Notes: generated by a model not told the origin, from the letters alone. A stretch of 64,000 nucleotides of DNA from an uncultured Vicinamibacterales bacterium (GCA_958295905.1 OY282382.1:5328910-5392909), one strand, 5' to 3'. Positions 45,782 to 56,022 are shown, counted from the stretch's first letter. Program-made: numbers and translations.

Positions 45782-46627
45782 ATGACGATGCGCAATCGGT
45801 CCATGTCGATCGCCGGACTCGTGGCGGTGATCGTGACGGCGAGCTGGACGCTGCTTTCCGCGGGACAGTTGCTGCTGGCCCCGGTCGGCACGCATGGACA
45901 GACCATCACGCCGGTATACGAAGGCTGGTATCCGAACCCGGACGGCACCATCAGCGTGTCGTGGGGATACTTCAACCGCAACTCGGAAGAGAACGTCCGG
46001 ATTCCGATCGGGCCGGACAACCGCATCGAGCCGGGCGGCCCGGACCGCGGCCAGCCGACGTACTTCCTCCCCCGCCGGCAGCGGGGGGTGTTCACGGTGG
46101 TGGTGCCCGGCGACTTCGGCGACAACGAGGTGCTCTGGACCCTCACGTTCCGCGGCGACAGCCAGACGATACCCGGCCACCTCCACCGCGACTGGCTGCT
46201 CGACGCGCTGGGCGGGAACACCAGCGGCGACACCCCCCCGGCCGTCAGGTTCGCCGAGGACGGCCGCGAGTTCCGGGGACCGGGCGGCGCACCGGACGGC
46301 CCCTTGACGGCCACCGTCGGCGACCCCCTGCCCTTGGCGGTGTGGGCGACCGACGACGGCATCACCCGGCGGCGCGTCGCGGAAGGCGACGAGCCGCCGC
46401 CCCTGGTCCGCCTGTCCTGGCATCTGCACCAGGGTCCTGGCGACGTGAGTTTCGCCGACCCCGAGATCGAGATCGCCGAGGACGGCCCCGAGCGGGCCGA
46501 AACCACCGCGACCTTCAGCGAGCCCGGCGAGTACGTCCTGCGGGTCTTCGCCAACGACCGGTCGGGCGGCGGCGGGTCGCAGTGCTGCTGGACCAACGCG
46601 TTCGTCCGGGTGACCGTGTCGTCCTGA
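45782..46627 (+). CDS. Secreted protein of unknown function
   Basis: 281 aa, signal peptide, Ig-like end ETTATFSEPGEYVLRVFANDRSGGGGSQCCWTNAFVRVTV. Confidence 0.7.
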   Translation: MTMRNRSMSIAGLVAVIVTASWTLLSAGQLLLAPVGTHGQTITPVYEGWYPNPDGTISVSWGYFNRNSEENVRIPIGPDNRIEPGGPDRGQPTYFLPRRQRGVFTVVVPGDFGDNEVLWTLTFRGDSQTIPGHLHRDWLLDALGGNTSGDTPPAVRFAEDGREFRGPGGAPDGPLTATVGDPLPLAVWATDDGITRRRVAEGDEPPPLVRLSWHLHQGPGDVSFADPEIEIAEDGPERAETTATFSEPGEYVLRVFANDRSGGGGSQCCWTNAFVRVTVSS

Positions 46628-46725
46628 CCCCGTCGTCACCGCCCCGGAGCGGCCGCAGCCTGACCGGAAGCAGGGCGCCGCGGACCTGCGCGTGCCGACA
46701 GCCGGGCAACGAATCCCGACCAGAG

Positions 46726-47874
46726 TCACCATGCGCCGGCCGCCACACACCGAATCAGTTCCTCCAGGTTCACGAACCGGACGGGAACACTGCCGTAGTG
46801 CCGGATGTGCGAAGTGACGGTATCGTTCGTCACGACGAAATTGTCGCCGTCGGGATACCGTGAGCGAAAGGCCTTGACGTTTCGTGCATCGAAACCGGCC
46901 GCGCGCCATTTGCATTCGATGGCCAGGGCCGAGCCGTCCCGGCGGACGATGACCAAGTCGACCTCGTGTCCCCGCTTGTCCCGCCAGTACCGCACAGGAT
47001 GCCGCCGGACACGGGCCAGATACTCGTTGAGCACATAGTGCTCCCACAGGATGCCCCGATCCTCGTCCCGCAGGCGATCCCATCCCTTGAACAGACAGAC
47101 GAAGCCGGTATCGAACCCGTACACCTTCGGTGCGGCCACGATCTCCGAAACGCGGCGCGAGCTGTACGGCCTGACGATCTGCACCACGAGCGTGTCTTCG
47201 AGAACCCGCAGGTAGTTCACGACGGTGGTCCGGCTGATCTCGCATGGACGGGCGAATCGAGCGGCCTCGAAGATGCCGCCGCTCTGTGCGAGCACCAGCT
47301 CGACGAACCGCAGGAACGACCAGCGGCGCTCTACGCGGAACAGCTCCTGGATGTCCCGGGCCCAATAGGAGTCGAGCCACGCCTGGAATTCGCGTTCGGG
47401 CGCCGCGTCGGCGAGGAAGAACGGCGGCAGCCCGCCATGCCGGAACCGATGATCGATGCCACGGGCTCCGAACTCCTGTTCGTCCTGGAGTGTCATCGGC
47501 GTCAGCCGGAGATCGCGCTTGCGGCCGGTGAGCGTGTCGCGGAACCGCCGCGAGGCGCCGAGGGATGATGACCCGGTGGCGATGACGCGTGTCTCGGGAT
47601 GGTAGTCCGCGGCGATCTTCAGCAGTTCCGACGGGTTGCGCAGGCGCTGGATCTCGTCGACGACGACTCGCCGCCCGACGACGCCCCGGAGAAACCCCTC
47701 GGGGTCCTCCAACGCGCGCCGGCTGCTCGGCAGCTCGCAATCGAGGTATTCGACGTCAGGCAGGGACCGGCACAGGAAGGTCTTGCCGACACGGCGGACT
47801 CCGGAAAGCCAGACCACCGACTTGTCGCGCCACAGGCGCTCGATGGTCTCGATCCAGTAGCTGCGGCGAACCAT
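46726..47874 (-). CDS. ATP-binding protein, AAA_14/DUF4143 family
   Basis: VVWLSGVRRVGKTFLCRSLPDVEYLDCE, RVIATGSSSLGA, HYVLNEYLARVRRHPVRYWRDKRGHEVDLVI. Confidence 0.87.
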   Translation of the reverse strand: MVRRSYWIETIERLWRDKSVVWLSGVRRVGKTFLCRSLPDVEYLDCELPSSRRALEDPEGFLRGVVGRRVVVDEIQRLRNPSELLKIAADYHPETRVIATGSSSLGASRRFRDTLTGRKRDLRLTPMTLQDEQEFGARGIDHRFRHGGLPPFFLADAAPEREFQAWLDSYWARDIQELFRVERRWSFLRFVELVLAQSGGIFEAARFARPCEISRTTVVNYLRVLEDTLVVQIVRPYSSRRVSEIVAAPKVYGFDTGFVCLFKGWDRLRDEDRGILWEHYVLNEYLARVRRHPVRYWRDKRGHEVDLVIVRRDGSALAIECKWRAAGFDARNVKAFRSRYPDGDNFVVTNDTVTSHIRHYGSVPVRFVNLEELIRCVAAGAW

Positions 47875-48092
47875 ACGACACGAGAATTAGCATAAGGTGC
47901 GACCAAACGCAATGCAGCCTGCGATTGGTTCGGCCAGGAACGAGGCGACCGCGGTGTCGCCGCGCAGCCGCCGAGGGCCCAGAGCCCGACCGCGATCAGC
48001 CTGCGGATGGTTCGACCGTCCAGGCCGGCGACCCGCCCGCCGAACGGGCGAACCCCGCGGACGGTCCAGAACACGGCGGCGAGGTCAACCGT

Positions 48093-48674
48093 TCATCGAG
48101 CGTCGACGCGGCGCGTGATCACCACCAGCTCGAATCCGCCGAATTCGGTTTCCGCCACGGTCAGTCCGACGACCTCGAATCCCCGCCGGCCGGCGGTGTT
48201 CAACTCCCGCTGCATGGTCGAGGTCCGGTTGGTGGCGAGCAACTCGTAGTCGTATCGCACGGCGGGCGCCGCCTCGTCGCGCTCCAGAATGACGACAATC
48301 TCCCGTGCGCCGAAGAGCGACGAGTACACGGTCTGCCCGCGATGGTCGTAGCCGTCCGCCCCGGCCTCTTCCAATTCCGCCTGCATGGTCGAGGTCTGCG
48401 CGGTCGCCAGCACGCGATAGCTGCGTCTTCCCGGCGACGGATCGCGCGCCATTACCGCCACCAGCTCCGTGTCGCCGACCTCCCGGTCTCCACCCATCAC
48501 GGCCTCGAAGCGGTAGCCGTCTTCCGCCGCTTCGTTCATCTCGCGCTCCATCGTCGAGGTGCGGCTGGTCGCGAGCACCAGGTAATCGTACCCGTCGGCG
48601 GGTTGCGCGCGGGCGGGGCCCGCCGCCAGGGCAACTCCCAACATCCAGGTACACAGGGTGACAATCCGCAGCAT
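48093..48674 (-). CDS. Secreted protein with three tandem DUF4177-like repeats
   Basis: Three copies of YxYxxLAT(S/A/N)(R/Q)TSTM(E/Q)xE(M/L)xxAxxxGYxxxxxxxxxxxGxxE(L/I)VVxxxR. Confidence 0.68.
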   Translation of the reverse strand: MLRIVTLCTWMLGVALAAGPARAQPADGYDYLVLATSRTSTMEREMNEAAEDGYRFEAVMGGDREVGDTELVAVMARDPSPGRRSYRVLATAQTSTMQAELEEAGADGYDHRGQTVYSSLFGAREIVVILERDEAAPAVRYDYELLATNRTSTMQRELNTAGRRGFEVVGLTVAETEFGGFELVVITRRVDAR

Positions 48675-49101
48675 CGGTTCCTCCTTCGGGTAGAACAGGC
48701 GTAACTGGACCCGGTCTCGACGGAAGGTCCTGCGCCCAAGTGGCCACGGTCGTTCCCTGAAAGGGGGCGCGGGCGGCATGGGACGACCCCCGCAGAGAGT
48801 GACCGCGGCCAGTATCGACGAAGGCGCGGGGGTCTACGCCGGGAACACACGGGCTCTGACCACACCCGGCCATTTGTTGAACGGCGCCGGAACCTGGGAC
48901 TGCCTGGGCGCGACGCTGCCTGGGCGCGACACCGCCCGGCCGCCAAGCCGGCGTCCGCCGACCAGCGAGCCTCTAGTGCATCGCCACGACTAAAAACAGG
49001 GGTAGCCGGGGTACTCGCCTCGAACCGCAAGAGTCCTATGCAGAAGAAATACGTCGTTCAACCCAAATCCGTCTGTCCGAAACTTATGACGTGACGGACC
49101 A

Positions 49102-49512
49102 CTAGCCGGGGGGCATCACCCATATCGACGAAATGCAGTCGTCCCAGTCTCCGCCGCACGGGCCCCCTACGTCATCGAGATCTCTGACGTCGGACGTGAT
49201 GGCGAGAGTCTGGCCTCCGAAATCATCGCGTTCGAAGGCGGTGGCCGTCCACCCCGCCGCAATCTTCACCGAAGAGACGCAGTCGTCCCAACTCTGGTTC
49301 TCCGGATCCAGGAACCGTGCGCAGGGGCCACGCAGATCATCCAGGTTGGGGAAGTCGTTGTTGAACGTGTACGACTCACCCCGGTAATCGGGATGCTGGT
49401 ACACGGTAACACCGGATGTCGGGCTTGGTTGCGTGGGGCTGTCACACGCCATCTGAAGACCCAGAGCCAGAACTACGGACCCCCAAGCTGTCGCCTGCTC
49501 CCGACGAGTCAT
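49102..49512 (-). CDS. Beta/gamma-crystallin-like secreted protein
   Basis: VTVYQHPDYRGESYTFNNDFPNLDD... and TAFERDDFGGQTLAITSDVRDLDD...WDDCISSIWV: two crystallin-like motifs. Confidence 0.7.
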   Translation of the reverse strand: MTRREQATAWGSVVLALGLQMACDSPTQPSPTSGVTVYQHPDYRGESYTFNNDFPNLDDLRGPCARFLDPENQSWDDCVSSVKIAAGWTATAFERDDFGGQTLAITSDVRDLDDVGGPCGGDWDDCISSIWVMPPG

Positions 49513-49731
49513 GCGACCACCCCCGAAACCTCCGGCGCGTTCTGCATAACCGCGAATTCTGCCGGTCCGCCAGCCGCGTGTCAACGACTGTGGCCGCAGA
49601 AACCACGCTGCGCGAAACGGCGTTGGCCCGGCACCGCAGTCGCCAGCCAGCATCGCGTTCCCCCTTTAAATCCCAGGCGGTCAGCCCACGCCGCCAGATC
49701 GGCGTCCGTCAACCGCGCAATGCCCGAGACG

Positions 49732-49843
49732 GCTCCAGCCGTGCGGCGCGGAAGCCGCTGTTTCGATGTCCGCGAGTTCAGGGCGGGCCACCAGGGACCC
49801 GCACACGCTCCAGCCGTGCGGCGCGGAAGCCGCTGTTTCGATG
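49732..49843 (-). CRISPR. Possible orphan CRISPR-like unit: two identical 37-bp repeats, one 38-bp spacer
   Basis: gctccagccgtgcggcgcggaagccgctgtttcgatg at 49732-49768 and 49807-49843, unique 38-bp sequence between; partly palindromic core; no cas genes in the window. Confidence 0.33.
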
Positions 49844-50037
49844 GCGACACGAATACCGAGCTCGTCCGCCGGCATGTTCATCGCACGCGGATCATGACCA
49901 AGCCCCAATCGCTCGTTCTCAAGGGCCCCGTCGGAACCGGGCACGGCAGGGGCGTCGGGGGCGTCCGGTGACGGCCGCGACTTCGGCGATCCGCGGCACA
50001 TCCAGGCGTGGGTCGGGTGAGCCGGTCCCGTCGGCGG

Positions 50038-51264
50038 CTACGGCCGGGTGATGGTGACGACGGGATCGAGGGGCGTGCGGTAGAGCGCGTGCAGAAAGCA
50101 GGTCTGCTCGCCCATGTCCAGGCACCGGCGGGCGAAGTCGACCCCGTCGCGCGTGTCGAGGTAGACGTGGGTCTCGACCGCGCCGGCGGCGCCCCCGAGC
50201 GCCGCGCCGGGGCCGGAAGCCGTCGCGCCGGCCGCGAAGCTGCGGCCCGGAAAGCGGGTATCTTGCACGATCCGGTAACCGGACAGGTCCTTCCCGAGAA
50301 TGGCCGCGTAGCGCCCGAGCTGGGTCATGAAGCAGAAGGCGACGCCGGCCGCCATGTAGCACGCGGCCGAGGGCGCCGCGCCCGCGCCGCCCCGTTCCGC
50401 CGGCTCGTCCGACAGGAAGCGGAACGTCGAGCCCAGCGGGCGGTGGAGCTGCTGCTCGATCTCCTTCACGCCGTCCCGCCGCCGGCGGCAGATCGCGCGC
50501 ACGTGGAGCTGCCGGCGCTGTTCGGCCCGCAGGCTCGTGCCGGCGCCGCCGGCCACCCCGGCCACCGGCTTCACCGCTTCGAGGCGCACGGCCGGCACCC
50601 CCGCGGGGTCGGCGGGAGCGACGCGGAAGAACGCGGGCGCGGGGTCGGACGGGGGGCTCTTGTCCAGCCGCGCGACCCGTCCCGCCGGCGCCTCGGCACC
50701 GTTCACCGCGAGCGTGAACCGCGACGTGTGCGGCCGGCGCAGCACGTCGAATACGGCGGCCCCGCGCACCGCGGCGTCGACCACCGCGCGCACCGCGTCA
50801 TCGCCGCCGTCGGCGTCGATGCGCACGTCGAGCTCGACCGGCAGGGCGCCGCCGGTCATCGTGCCGTTCAGGGCGGAGCCCTCCATCGTGTAGCGGTTGT
50901 CCTGCGTCAGCACGAGGTCGCGGACGGTCAGGCCGCGCGCCCGCGACGCGTCGAGCACCGCGTTCATCCACGACGACACCATGCCCACACTCATGAACGC
51001 GAGGGGACAGGGCGCGGCGTCGAAGCCATCGAGGTACGGACCCTCGTCGCTGGCGAGCCGCCAGCCGCCAGCGGCGGCAGAGGCGACGATCGCCTCCTTC
51101 TGCATGCCCGAGAGCGACCGCGCCCAGACCCGCACCGCCTCGCCGGCGCCGGGCGGCGGCCGGTTCAGCCCGAGCGCGTCCGGCCGGTCCACGGCGAAGA
51201 AGACGGGCCGGCCGTCGCGCTGCAGCACGTTCTCCGGGTCGCGGGTGCCGCGCGAAACGACCAT
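50038..51264 (-). CDS. OsmC-like family protein
   Basis: 408 aa; GMQKEAIVASAAAGGWRLASDEGPYLDGFDAAPCPLAFMSVGMVSSWMNAVL; DLVLTQDNRYTMEGSALNGTMTGGALPVELDVRIDA. Confidence 0.6.
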   Translation of the reverse strand: MVVSRGTRDPENVLQRDGRPVFFAVDRPDALGLNRPPPGAGEAVRVWARSLSGMQKEAIVASAAAGGWRLASDEGPYLDGFDAAPCPLAFMSVGMVSSWMNAVLDASRARGLTVRDLVLTQDNRYTMEGSALNGTMTGGALPVELDVRIDADGGDDAVRAVVDAAVRGAAVFDVLRRPHTSRFTLAVNGAEAPAGRVARLDKSPPSDPAPAFFRVAPADPAGVPAVRLEAVKPVAGVAGGAGTSLRAEQRRQLHVRAICRRRRDGVKEIEQQLHRPLGSTFRFLSDEPAERGGAGAAPSAACYMAAGVAFCFMTQLGRYAAILGKDLSGYRIVQDTRFPGRSFAAGATASGPGAALGGAAGAVETHVYLDTRDGVDFARRCLDMGEQTCFLHALYRTPLDPVVTITRP

Positions 51265-51449
51265 GGCAGGTGTCGACTGGCAGAGTGGTGTTGCCGAACC
51301 GCGCGAAGGGCGGCGGGACCCGTGTCGCCGGGACCTCCCGAGACCGGGAGCAGCCCGATGGAGCGATTGCCGCCAATTGTGACACACTGGCGCGGTCAAT
51401 CCGGCGCGCCGCGCCGCGCGCAGCCAGCGCGGGCGCCCAGGGAGATTCG

Positions 51450-52880
51450 ATGCCCGCATCCGTCCCGACCGCGAACGAACCGCCGCCCGCGTCGACCTCC
51501 GCCTTCGCCGGCCTCGCCGCGGCGGCGGGCCTCGCCCTCCTGCTCCTGAGCGTGCCGGGACCCGAGACCCTGCCGGCGGAAGGCCAGCGGATGGCCGCCA
51601 TCTTCGTGGTGGTGCTCGTCCTGTGGGTGACCGAGGCGCTGCCGGTGGGGGTGACGTCGCTGCTCGCGGTGGTGCTGCTGCCGATATTCGGGGTGGCGGA
51701 TCTCTCCACCGCGTTCAGCACCTTCATCAGCCCGGTCTTCTTCTTCGTGCTCGCGATGTTCGTCGTCGCCCAGGCGTTCATCAGCTCGGGCCTCGACCGG
51801 CGGTTCTCGCTGTGGCTGCTCTCGAAGGCGGGCACCGACAGCCGCCGCGTCGTGCTGGTGTTCATGGTGGGCACCTGCCTCGTCTCGACCATCATGTCGG
51901 ACGTGCCCGCGACCGCGATCTTCATGGCCTTGGCCGTCGGCCTGTTCGACAAGATGCAGTTGACCCCCGGCCGGTCGTCCTTCGCCAAGGCCCTGATGAT
52001 CGGCATCCCGTTCGCGGCCCTCATCGGGGGCGTGGCGACGCCCGCCGGCAGCTCCATCAACATCCTGGGCATCTTCTTCATCCAGGAGTACGGCGGCGTC
52101 ACCGTGCGGTTCCTCGACTGGATGGTCATCGGGGTGCCGATGGTCGTGGTGCTGCTGCCCGTCTCCACCCGCATCCTGCTGCACTTCTACCCGCCCGAGA
52201 TGGAGCAGGTCACCGCGGTCGGCGACGTGGCGGCGGAACGGTCGGCCCTCGGTCCGGTGAGCGGACGCGAGTGGCGGGTGCTCGTCATCCTGGGCGCGAT
52301 GATCGTGCTGTGGATTCTCAGCACCTGGATGCCGGCCCTGAACGTCGTGATGGTGAGCATCCTGGGGGCGGTCGTCATGTTCCTGCCGGGCATGCGGCTC
52401 TTCACCTGGAAGGAGGTCGAGCGCGGCATCGGCTGGGAGGCGCTGCTGATGGTGGGCGGCGTCACCGCGCTCGGCGCGGCCTCGGTCGAGACCGGCCTCG
52501 CGCAATGGCTGGTCGACGGATCGCTCGGGGGCCTGGAGGACTGGAGCGCGCTCGGCATCGTCGCGCTGGTGAGCGCGTTCACCGTCGTCATCCACCTCGC
52601 GCTGCCCATCGGCCCCGTGATCAACTCGGTGCTGATCCCCCCCCTCGCCCTCCTCGCCGTGTCGACCGGACAGAACCCCGCCCTCTACGCCCTGCCGGTC
52701 GCGTTCACCGCCTCGTGCGCGTTCCTGCTGCCGCTCGACGCGGTACCCCTCGTCACCTACACCCGCGGCTACTACCGGATGCTCGACATGCTCGCCCCGG
52801 GCACCGCGCTCTCGGCGTGCTGGGTGGTGCTGATCACGATCCTCATGGTGTGGCTGGGGCCGCTGGTGGACTTCCTGTAG
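51450..52880 (+). CDS. SLC13/DASS family transporter
   Basis: 476 aa; AIFVVVLVLWVTEALPVGVTSLLAVVLLPIFGV, ATPAGSSINILGI, ALPVAFTASCAFLLPLDAVPLVTYTRGYY. Confidence 0.88.
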   Translation: MPASVPTANEPPPASTSAFAGLAAAAGLALLLLSVPGPETLPAEGQRMAAIFVVVLVLWVTEALPVGVTSLLAVVLLPIFGVADLSTAFSTFISPVFFFVLAMFVVAQAFISSGLDRRFSLWLLSKAGTDSRRVVLVFMVGTCLVSTIMSDVPATAIFMALAVGLFDKMQLTPGRSSFAKALMIGIPFAALIGGVATPAGSSINILGIFFIQEYGGVTVRFLDWMVIGVPMVVVLLPVSTRILLHFYPPEMEQVTAVGDVAAERSALGPVSGREWRVLVILGAMIVLWILSTWMPALNVVMVSILGAVVMFLPGMRLFTWKEVERGIGWEALLMVGGVTALGAASVETGLAQWLVDGSLGGLEDWSALGIVALVSAFTVVIHLALPIGPVINSVLIPPLALLAVSTGQNPALYALPVAFTASCAFLLPLDAVPLVTYTRGYYRMLDMLAPGTALSACWVVLITILMVWLGPLVDFL

Positions 52881-53035
52881 CGCAGTAGCGAGTGATTGGC
52901 TGGCTGCTGGCTGAGCGAACAGGGTGTCACCAAGATGACAGGCTTGATCCGGAGTGCACGCGGCAGGTAAGGTTGCCAGGAGAGGGGGCAGCGGGCGTGC
53001 TCCCTTGAACTGCAAAAGCACCGGAGGCATCGAAG

Positions 53036-53518
53036 GTGACAATCACAATAGAGACACACCAGAGGCTGGTGGTGATGACGATCGCCGTGCTGTTGGCGGT
53101 CGGGGCGACGACAGCCAAAGCACAGGACACGGGCGCATCGTCTGAAACCTTGGCGGAACTAAACGCTCTTGGCTTACAAGTTGAAGTCCGGCCTGATGAG
53201 ATAGCGCCTGCGGCGCCGTTCACAGAGGTTTCCCCGCCTGCGGCGCTCGCACCGGGAGAGGCGCTGCCGGGTGCCCGGGCACAGGAGAACATTTGGGACC
53301 GCTTGCGCGGCATCTTCGGCGATGTGTTTCAGCGTGCCACTGACCGCTTGGTAGAAGATGCCATCGAGGGCATACAGGACGCGTGTCGCATCAACCTGAC
53401 GGCCGAGGAGGAGGGGTTTGTGCTCACGTCCGTTGGTATCTCGCTGGGAGGCGTTACAGCCACATTTACGCCGACCCGGGGGTTCTGCGCGACGGCCGGC
53501 GGTCTGCCGGACTGCTGA
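53036..53518 (+). CDS. Small secreted protein of unknown function
   Basis: 160 aa, signal peptide, short Cys-containing C-terminal region; hairpin immediately downstream. Confidence 0.6.
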   Translation: MTITIETHQRLVVMTIAVLLAVGATTAKAQDTGASSETLAELNALGLQVEVRPDEIAPAAPFTEVSPPAALAPGEALPGARAQENIWDRLRGIFGDVFQRATDRLVEDAIEGIQDACRINLTAEEEGFVLTSVGISLGGVTATFTPTRGFCATAGGLPDC

Positions 53519-53531
53519 CCCGCTCGCCGCG

Positions 53532-53573
53532 GCCGAACGATGCGGTGCTCCGCGGGGCACCGCATCGTTCGGC
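53532..53573 (+). terminator. Strong hairpin, 17-bp perfect stem and 8-nt loop, 14 bp after a stop codon (no clear T-tract)
   Basis: gccgaacgatgcggtgc tccgcggg gcaccgcatcgttcggc. Confidence 0.65.
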
Positions 53574-53680
53574 TCGGTGAAGTCCGGCCCGCGGTCTTTA
53601 CTGCGTCGCGTTCCAGCGGCCTAACTTCTTCAGCCGTCCCGAGCCCACGGAGCGGGCGACCGTCGTCAAGGCGCTCATCC

Positions 53681-53799
53681 CCTAGGAGTCTGCGCCGTAG
53701 AACCGTTTTGGGTCCGATCTAGCACAATATGTAGCGTTCAATCGCCTAAACTTGCACAACATATGGTGGTCATGATTTCCTGCGGCGCAGACTCCTAGG
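53681..53799. mobile_element. 119-bp MITE-like element with 20-bp TIRs (one mismatch), CTAG at both ends
   Basis: cctaggagtctgcgccgtag ... ctgcggcgcagactcctagg; AT-richer interior. Confidence 0.75.
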
Positions 53800-53963
53800 T
53801 TCAGTCTGGCAGCGCGGTGCAGCCCTCCGAACGAACCAGGGATGCGCTGCTGTGCGTACTCAAGGGTCCCCCCCATTCGGCACGCCGAAGCCGGCAGCCC
53901 GCGGACGCGGCACGCCGCTTGCTTTATCGGCAGGACGACCCGCCCGATCCAGCGCCCGGCCTG

Positions 53964-54449
53964 TCAACCGGCACCCCCGCCGGGGCCACGCTCTGGAAGA
54001 ACGCCCGCTTTCGGCTCCTCGAGCCAAGCCGTCGCCCACGGGAAGACCGCCAGACACAAATCGATGGTGGACGCATCGACGGCGTACAACTTGTTCTTGA
54101 ATCGAAAGCCGTGCCTCGGCGCGTGCTCCCGGCAGCGGCCCAACAGGCGTTCGAACAGCGCTTCGTAGAGGGTGTACGGCTGTTCGGTATTGACCCGGGC
54201 CAACGACGAGCGGCTGACCGTCCCCACGCCGAGGTGATAGAGTTTGCGTCCTTGGGCGGCCAGGTTGCTCACGATATCCCGCAGGCTCTGTCGGCCCGTC
54301 AACTGCGCCAAGCCAAGGGCCGCGAACTGCGCCCAGCGGCTCATGACGCGCAACCCCTGGCCGTGCTGGTGCCGGCGAGCTTCGGCCTCGAATTCATGTC
54401 TCGGAAGGAACTTGAGAAGCTGCGCGAAGACTGTGTTATGATGAGCCAC
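53964..54449 (-). pseudogene. IS4-family transposase, truncated N-terminal part (DUF4372-like)
   Basis: MAHHNTVFAQLLKFLPRHEFEAEARRHQHGQGLRVMSRWAQFAALGLAQLTGRQSLRDI...FRFKNKLYAVDASTIDLCLAVFPWA then homology lost. Confidence 0.85.
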
Positions 54450-54917
54450 GGCTTGGGTCTCCTGTCTTTTGAATGACTTGTGCTACCAATCATTCTATCA
54501 GACATGGAAGGTTCAAGCCGCCTTCACCTGAAGGTGTGTGGGACAGAAGTGGTACGGGGTCAACGGTGCCGTGCCCGTTCCTGTCAGCGCTTCGCGGCAG
54601 CGCGGTCCCGGCAGGCACAGCCTGCGGTCCGGCCTGTCCCGTGCGGCGCCGCACTCGGCGCACAGCCCCGCCCGGATGCGCCGGCCCGACGGTCCCGCAC
54701 GGCAGCGCGCAACCGTATCCGGCCGTCCCGATCCAACGGATGCTCCTCGCTCGCGGAGGGGGGAGTTGTGCTCCCTCCCCGCGCGACCTTGAAGCCGGCC
54801 GCCGTACCCCAAGCCGGCGGGTTCTCGTTCACAGCCAGGGAGGCAACCCCCTTGCAGCCGGATCTTCCTGGGGCGAGCGACTGGACCGTCTGCCGGAGGT
54901 GTCCGGCTCCATCGACT

Positions 54918-55859
54918 CTACCGCGATTGCGGGACGGCCGGCTCGGACCGGAGGTGGAGCCAGAGGCCCACGAGGGCGAGCCAGAGGGCGTGGGCGAGGA
55001 ACAAGTGGGCCATCTGGAGGGCGATGGGGGCGAGCAGAAGGGCGTCGAGAACCCCGACGGCCAATGCCGCGGCGAAGGCGGCGGCCACCGGACGGAACGG
55101 CGCGGGCGCGCCGCCGGCGTGCGTCTGTCCGAGCCGCCGCCGGAGCCAGAGGAGGTAGCCGCCCAACCCGAGGACGGCGACGGGGTGCCAGACGCGCAGC
55201 CGGACGAGGTAGTGGGCGTTGCGGGTGAAGTCGCCGCGGACCCCGTCGATGAACGACTCGGACGGAAAGACGGTCGACGCGAGGGACGCGGCGGCGCCGA
55301 AGGCGCTGACCACGACCAGCCCCGCGAGGGCCGCCGCGACGAGCCGGTCGGGGCGGTCGGGATCGAGAGCCGCCGGCGGCTGCCGCGGCCCCGACCACCA
55401 CGCCGCGCACGCCAGCGCGCCCATCAGGAGATAGGTGTTGGTCAGGTGGATGGGTTGCACGAGGGCCCGCGCCAGCGAAACGTTCATGTCGACCCACTGG
55501 AAGATGACCAGGGCGGCCCCGATCAGGGCCTCGACGACCATGAACAGGAGGGCCAGAGCGGCCCAGCGCCGCGCCCGGTGGCCGGGGGGGAAACGGTAGC
55601 GTGACCAGCCGGCGAGACCCGCGGCGGCGAGCAGGGCGAGTCCGCTGGTCAGGCGGTGGGTGAACTCGACCAGGGTGTCGGCGGCGGCCGCGGGCGTCGC
55701 CCCCGTCGAGGGCGAGAGCAGCTCGCCGCACAGCGGCCAGTCGTCGCCGCACCCGTCGCCGGCGCCGCTGGCGCTGACGTAGCCGCCCCACAGGACCACG
55801 AGCAGCGTGAAGACGAGGAGGGCCCAGGCGGCCCCGGTATAGGAAAGGCGCGGCATCAT
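54918..55859 (-). CDS. ctaA: Heme A synthase (COX15/CtaA)
   Basis: WGGYVSASGAGDGCGDDWPLCGE, EFTHRLTSG, IHLTNTYLLMGAL, MAHLFLAHALW. Confidence 0.87.
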   Translation of the reverse strand: MMPRLSYTGAAWALLVFTLLVVLWGGYVSASGAGDGCGDDWPLCGELLSPSTGATPAAAADTLVEFTHRLTSGLALLAAAGLAGWSRYRFPPGHRARRWAALALLFMVVEALIGAALVIFQWVDMNVSLARALVQPIHLTNTYLLMGALACAAWWSGPRQPPAALDPDRPDRLVAAALAGLVVVSAFGAAASLASTVFPSESFIDGVRGDFTRNAHYLVRLRVWHPVAVLGLGGYLLWLRRRLGQTHAGGAPAPFRPVAAAFAAALAVGVLDALLLAPIALQMAHLFLAHALWLALVGLWLHLRSEPAVPQSR

Positions 55860-56022
55860 GGCGCGGATGTCCGCCGGCCCGCCGACCCGGGATCGAGCGC
55901 CTCCTTGAGATTGGCGTACCGGGCCTGGACGGCCTTCATTTCCGGCTGCAACTCCTGCATCTGCCGCATGGACACGACGCGGCTCCGCGCCCGTCCGGCA
56001 GCCCGCCGGCGTCTGCTCCGTT

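Noticed and set aside
54480-54917. Region between IS4 relic and ctaA as a possible gene or group II intron part
   Set aside because: Only Arg/Gly-rich short ORFs (for example MNENPPAWGTAAGFKV...), no domain V signature or conserved motif I could defend.
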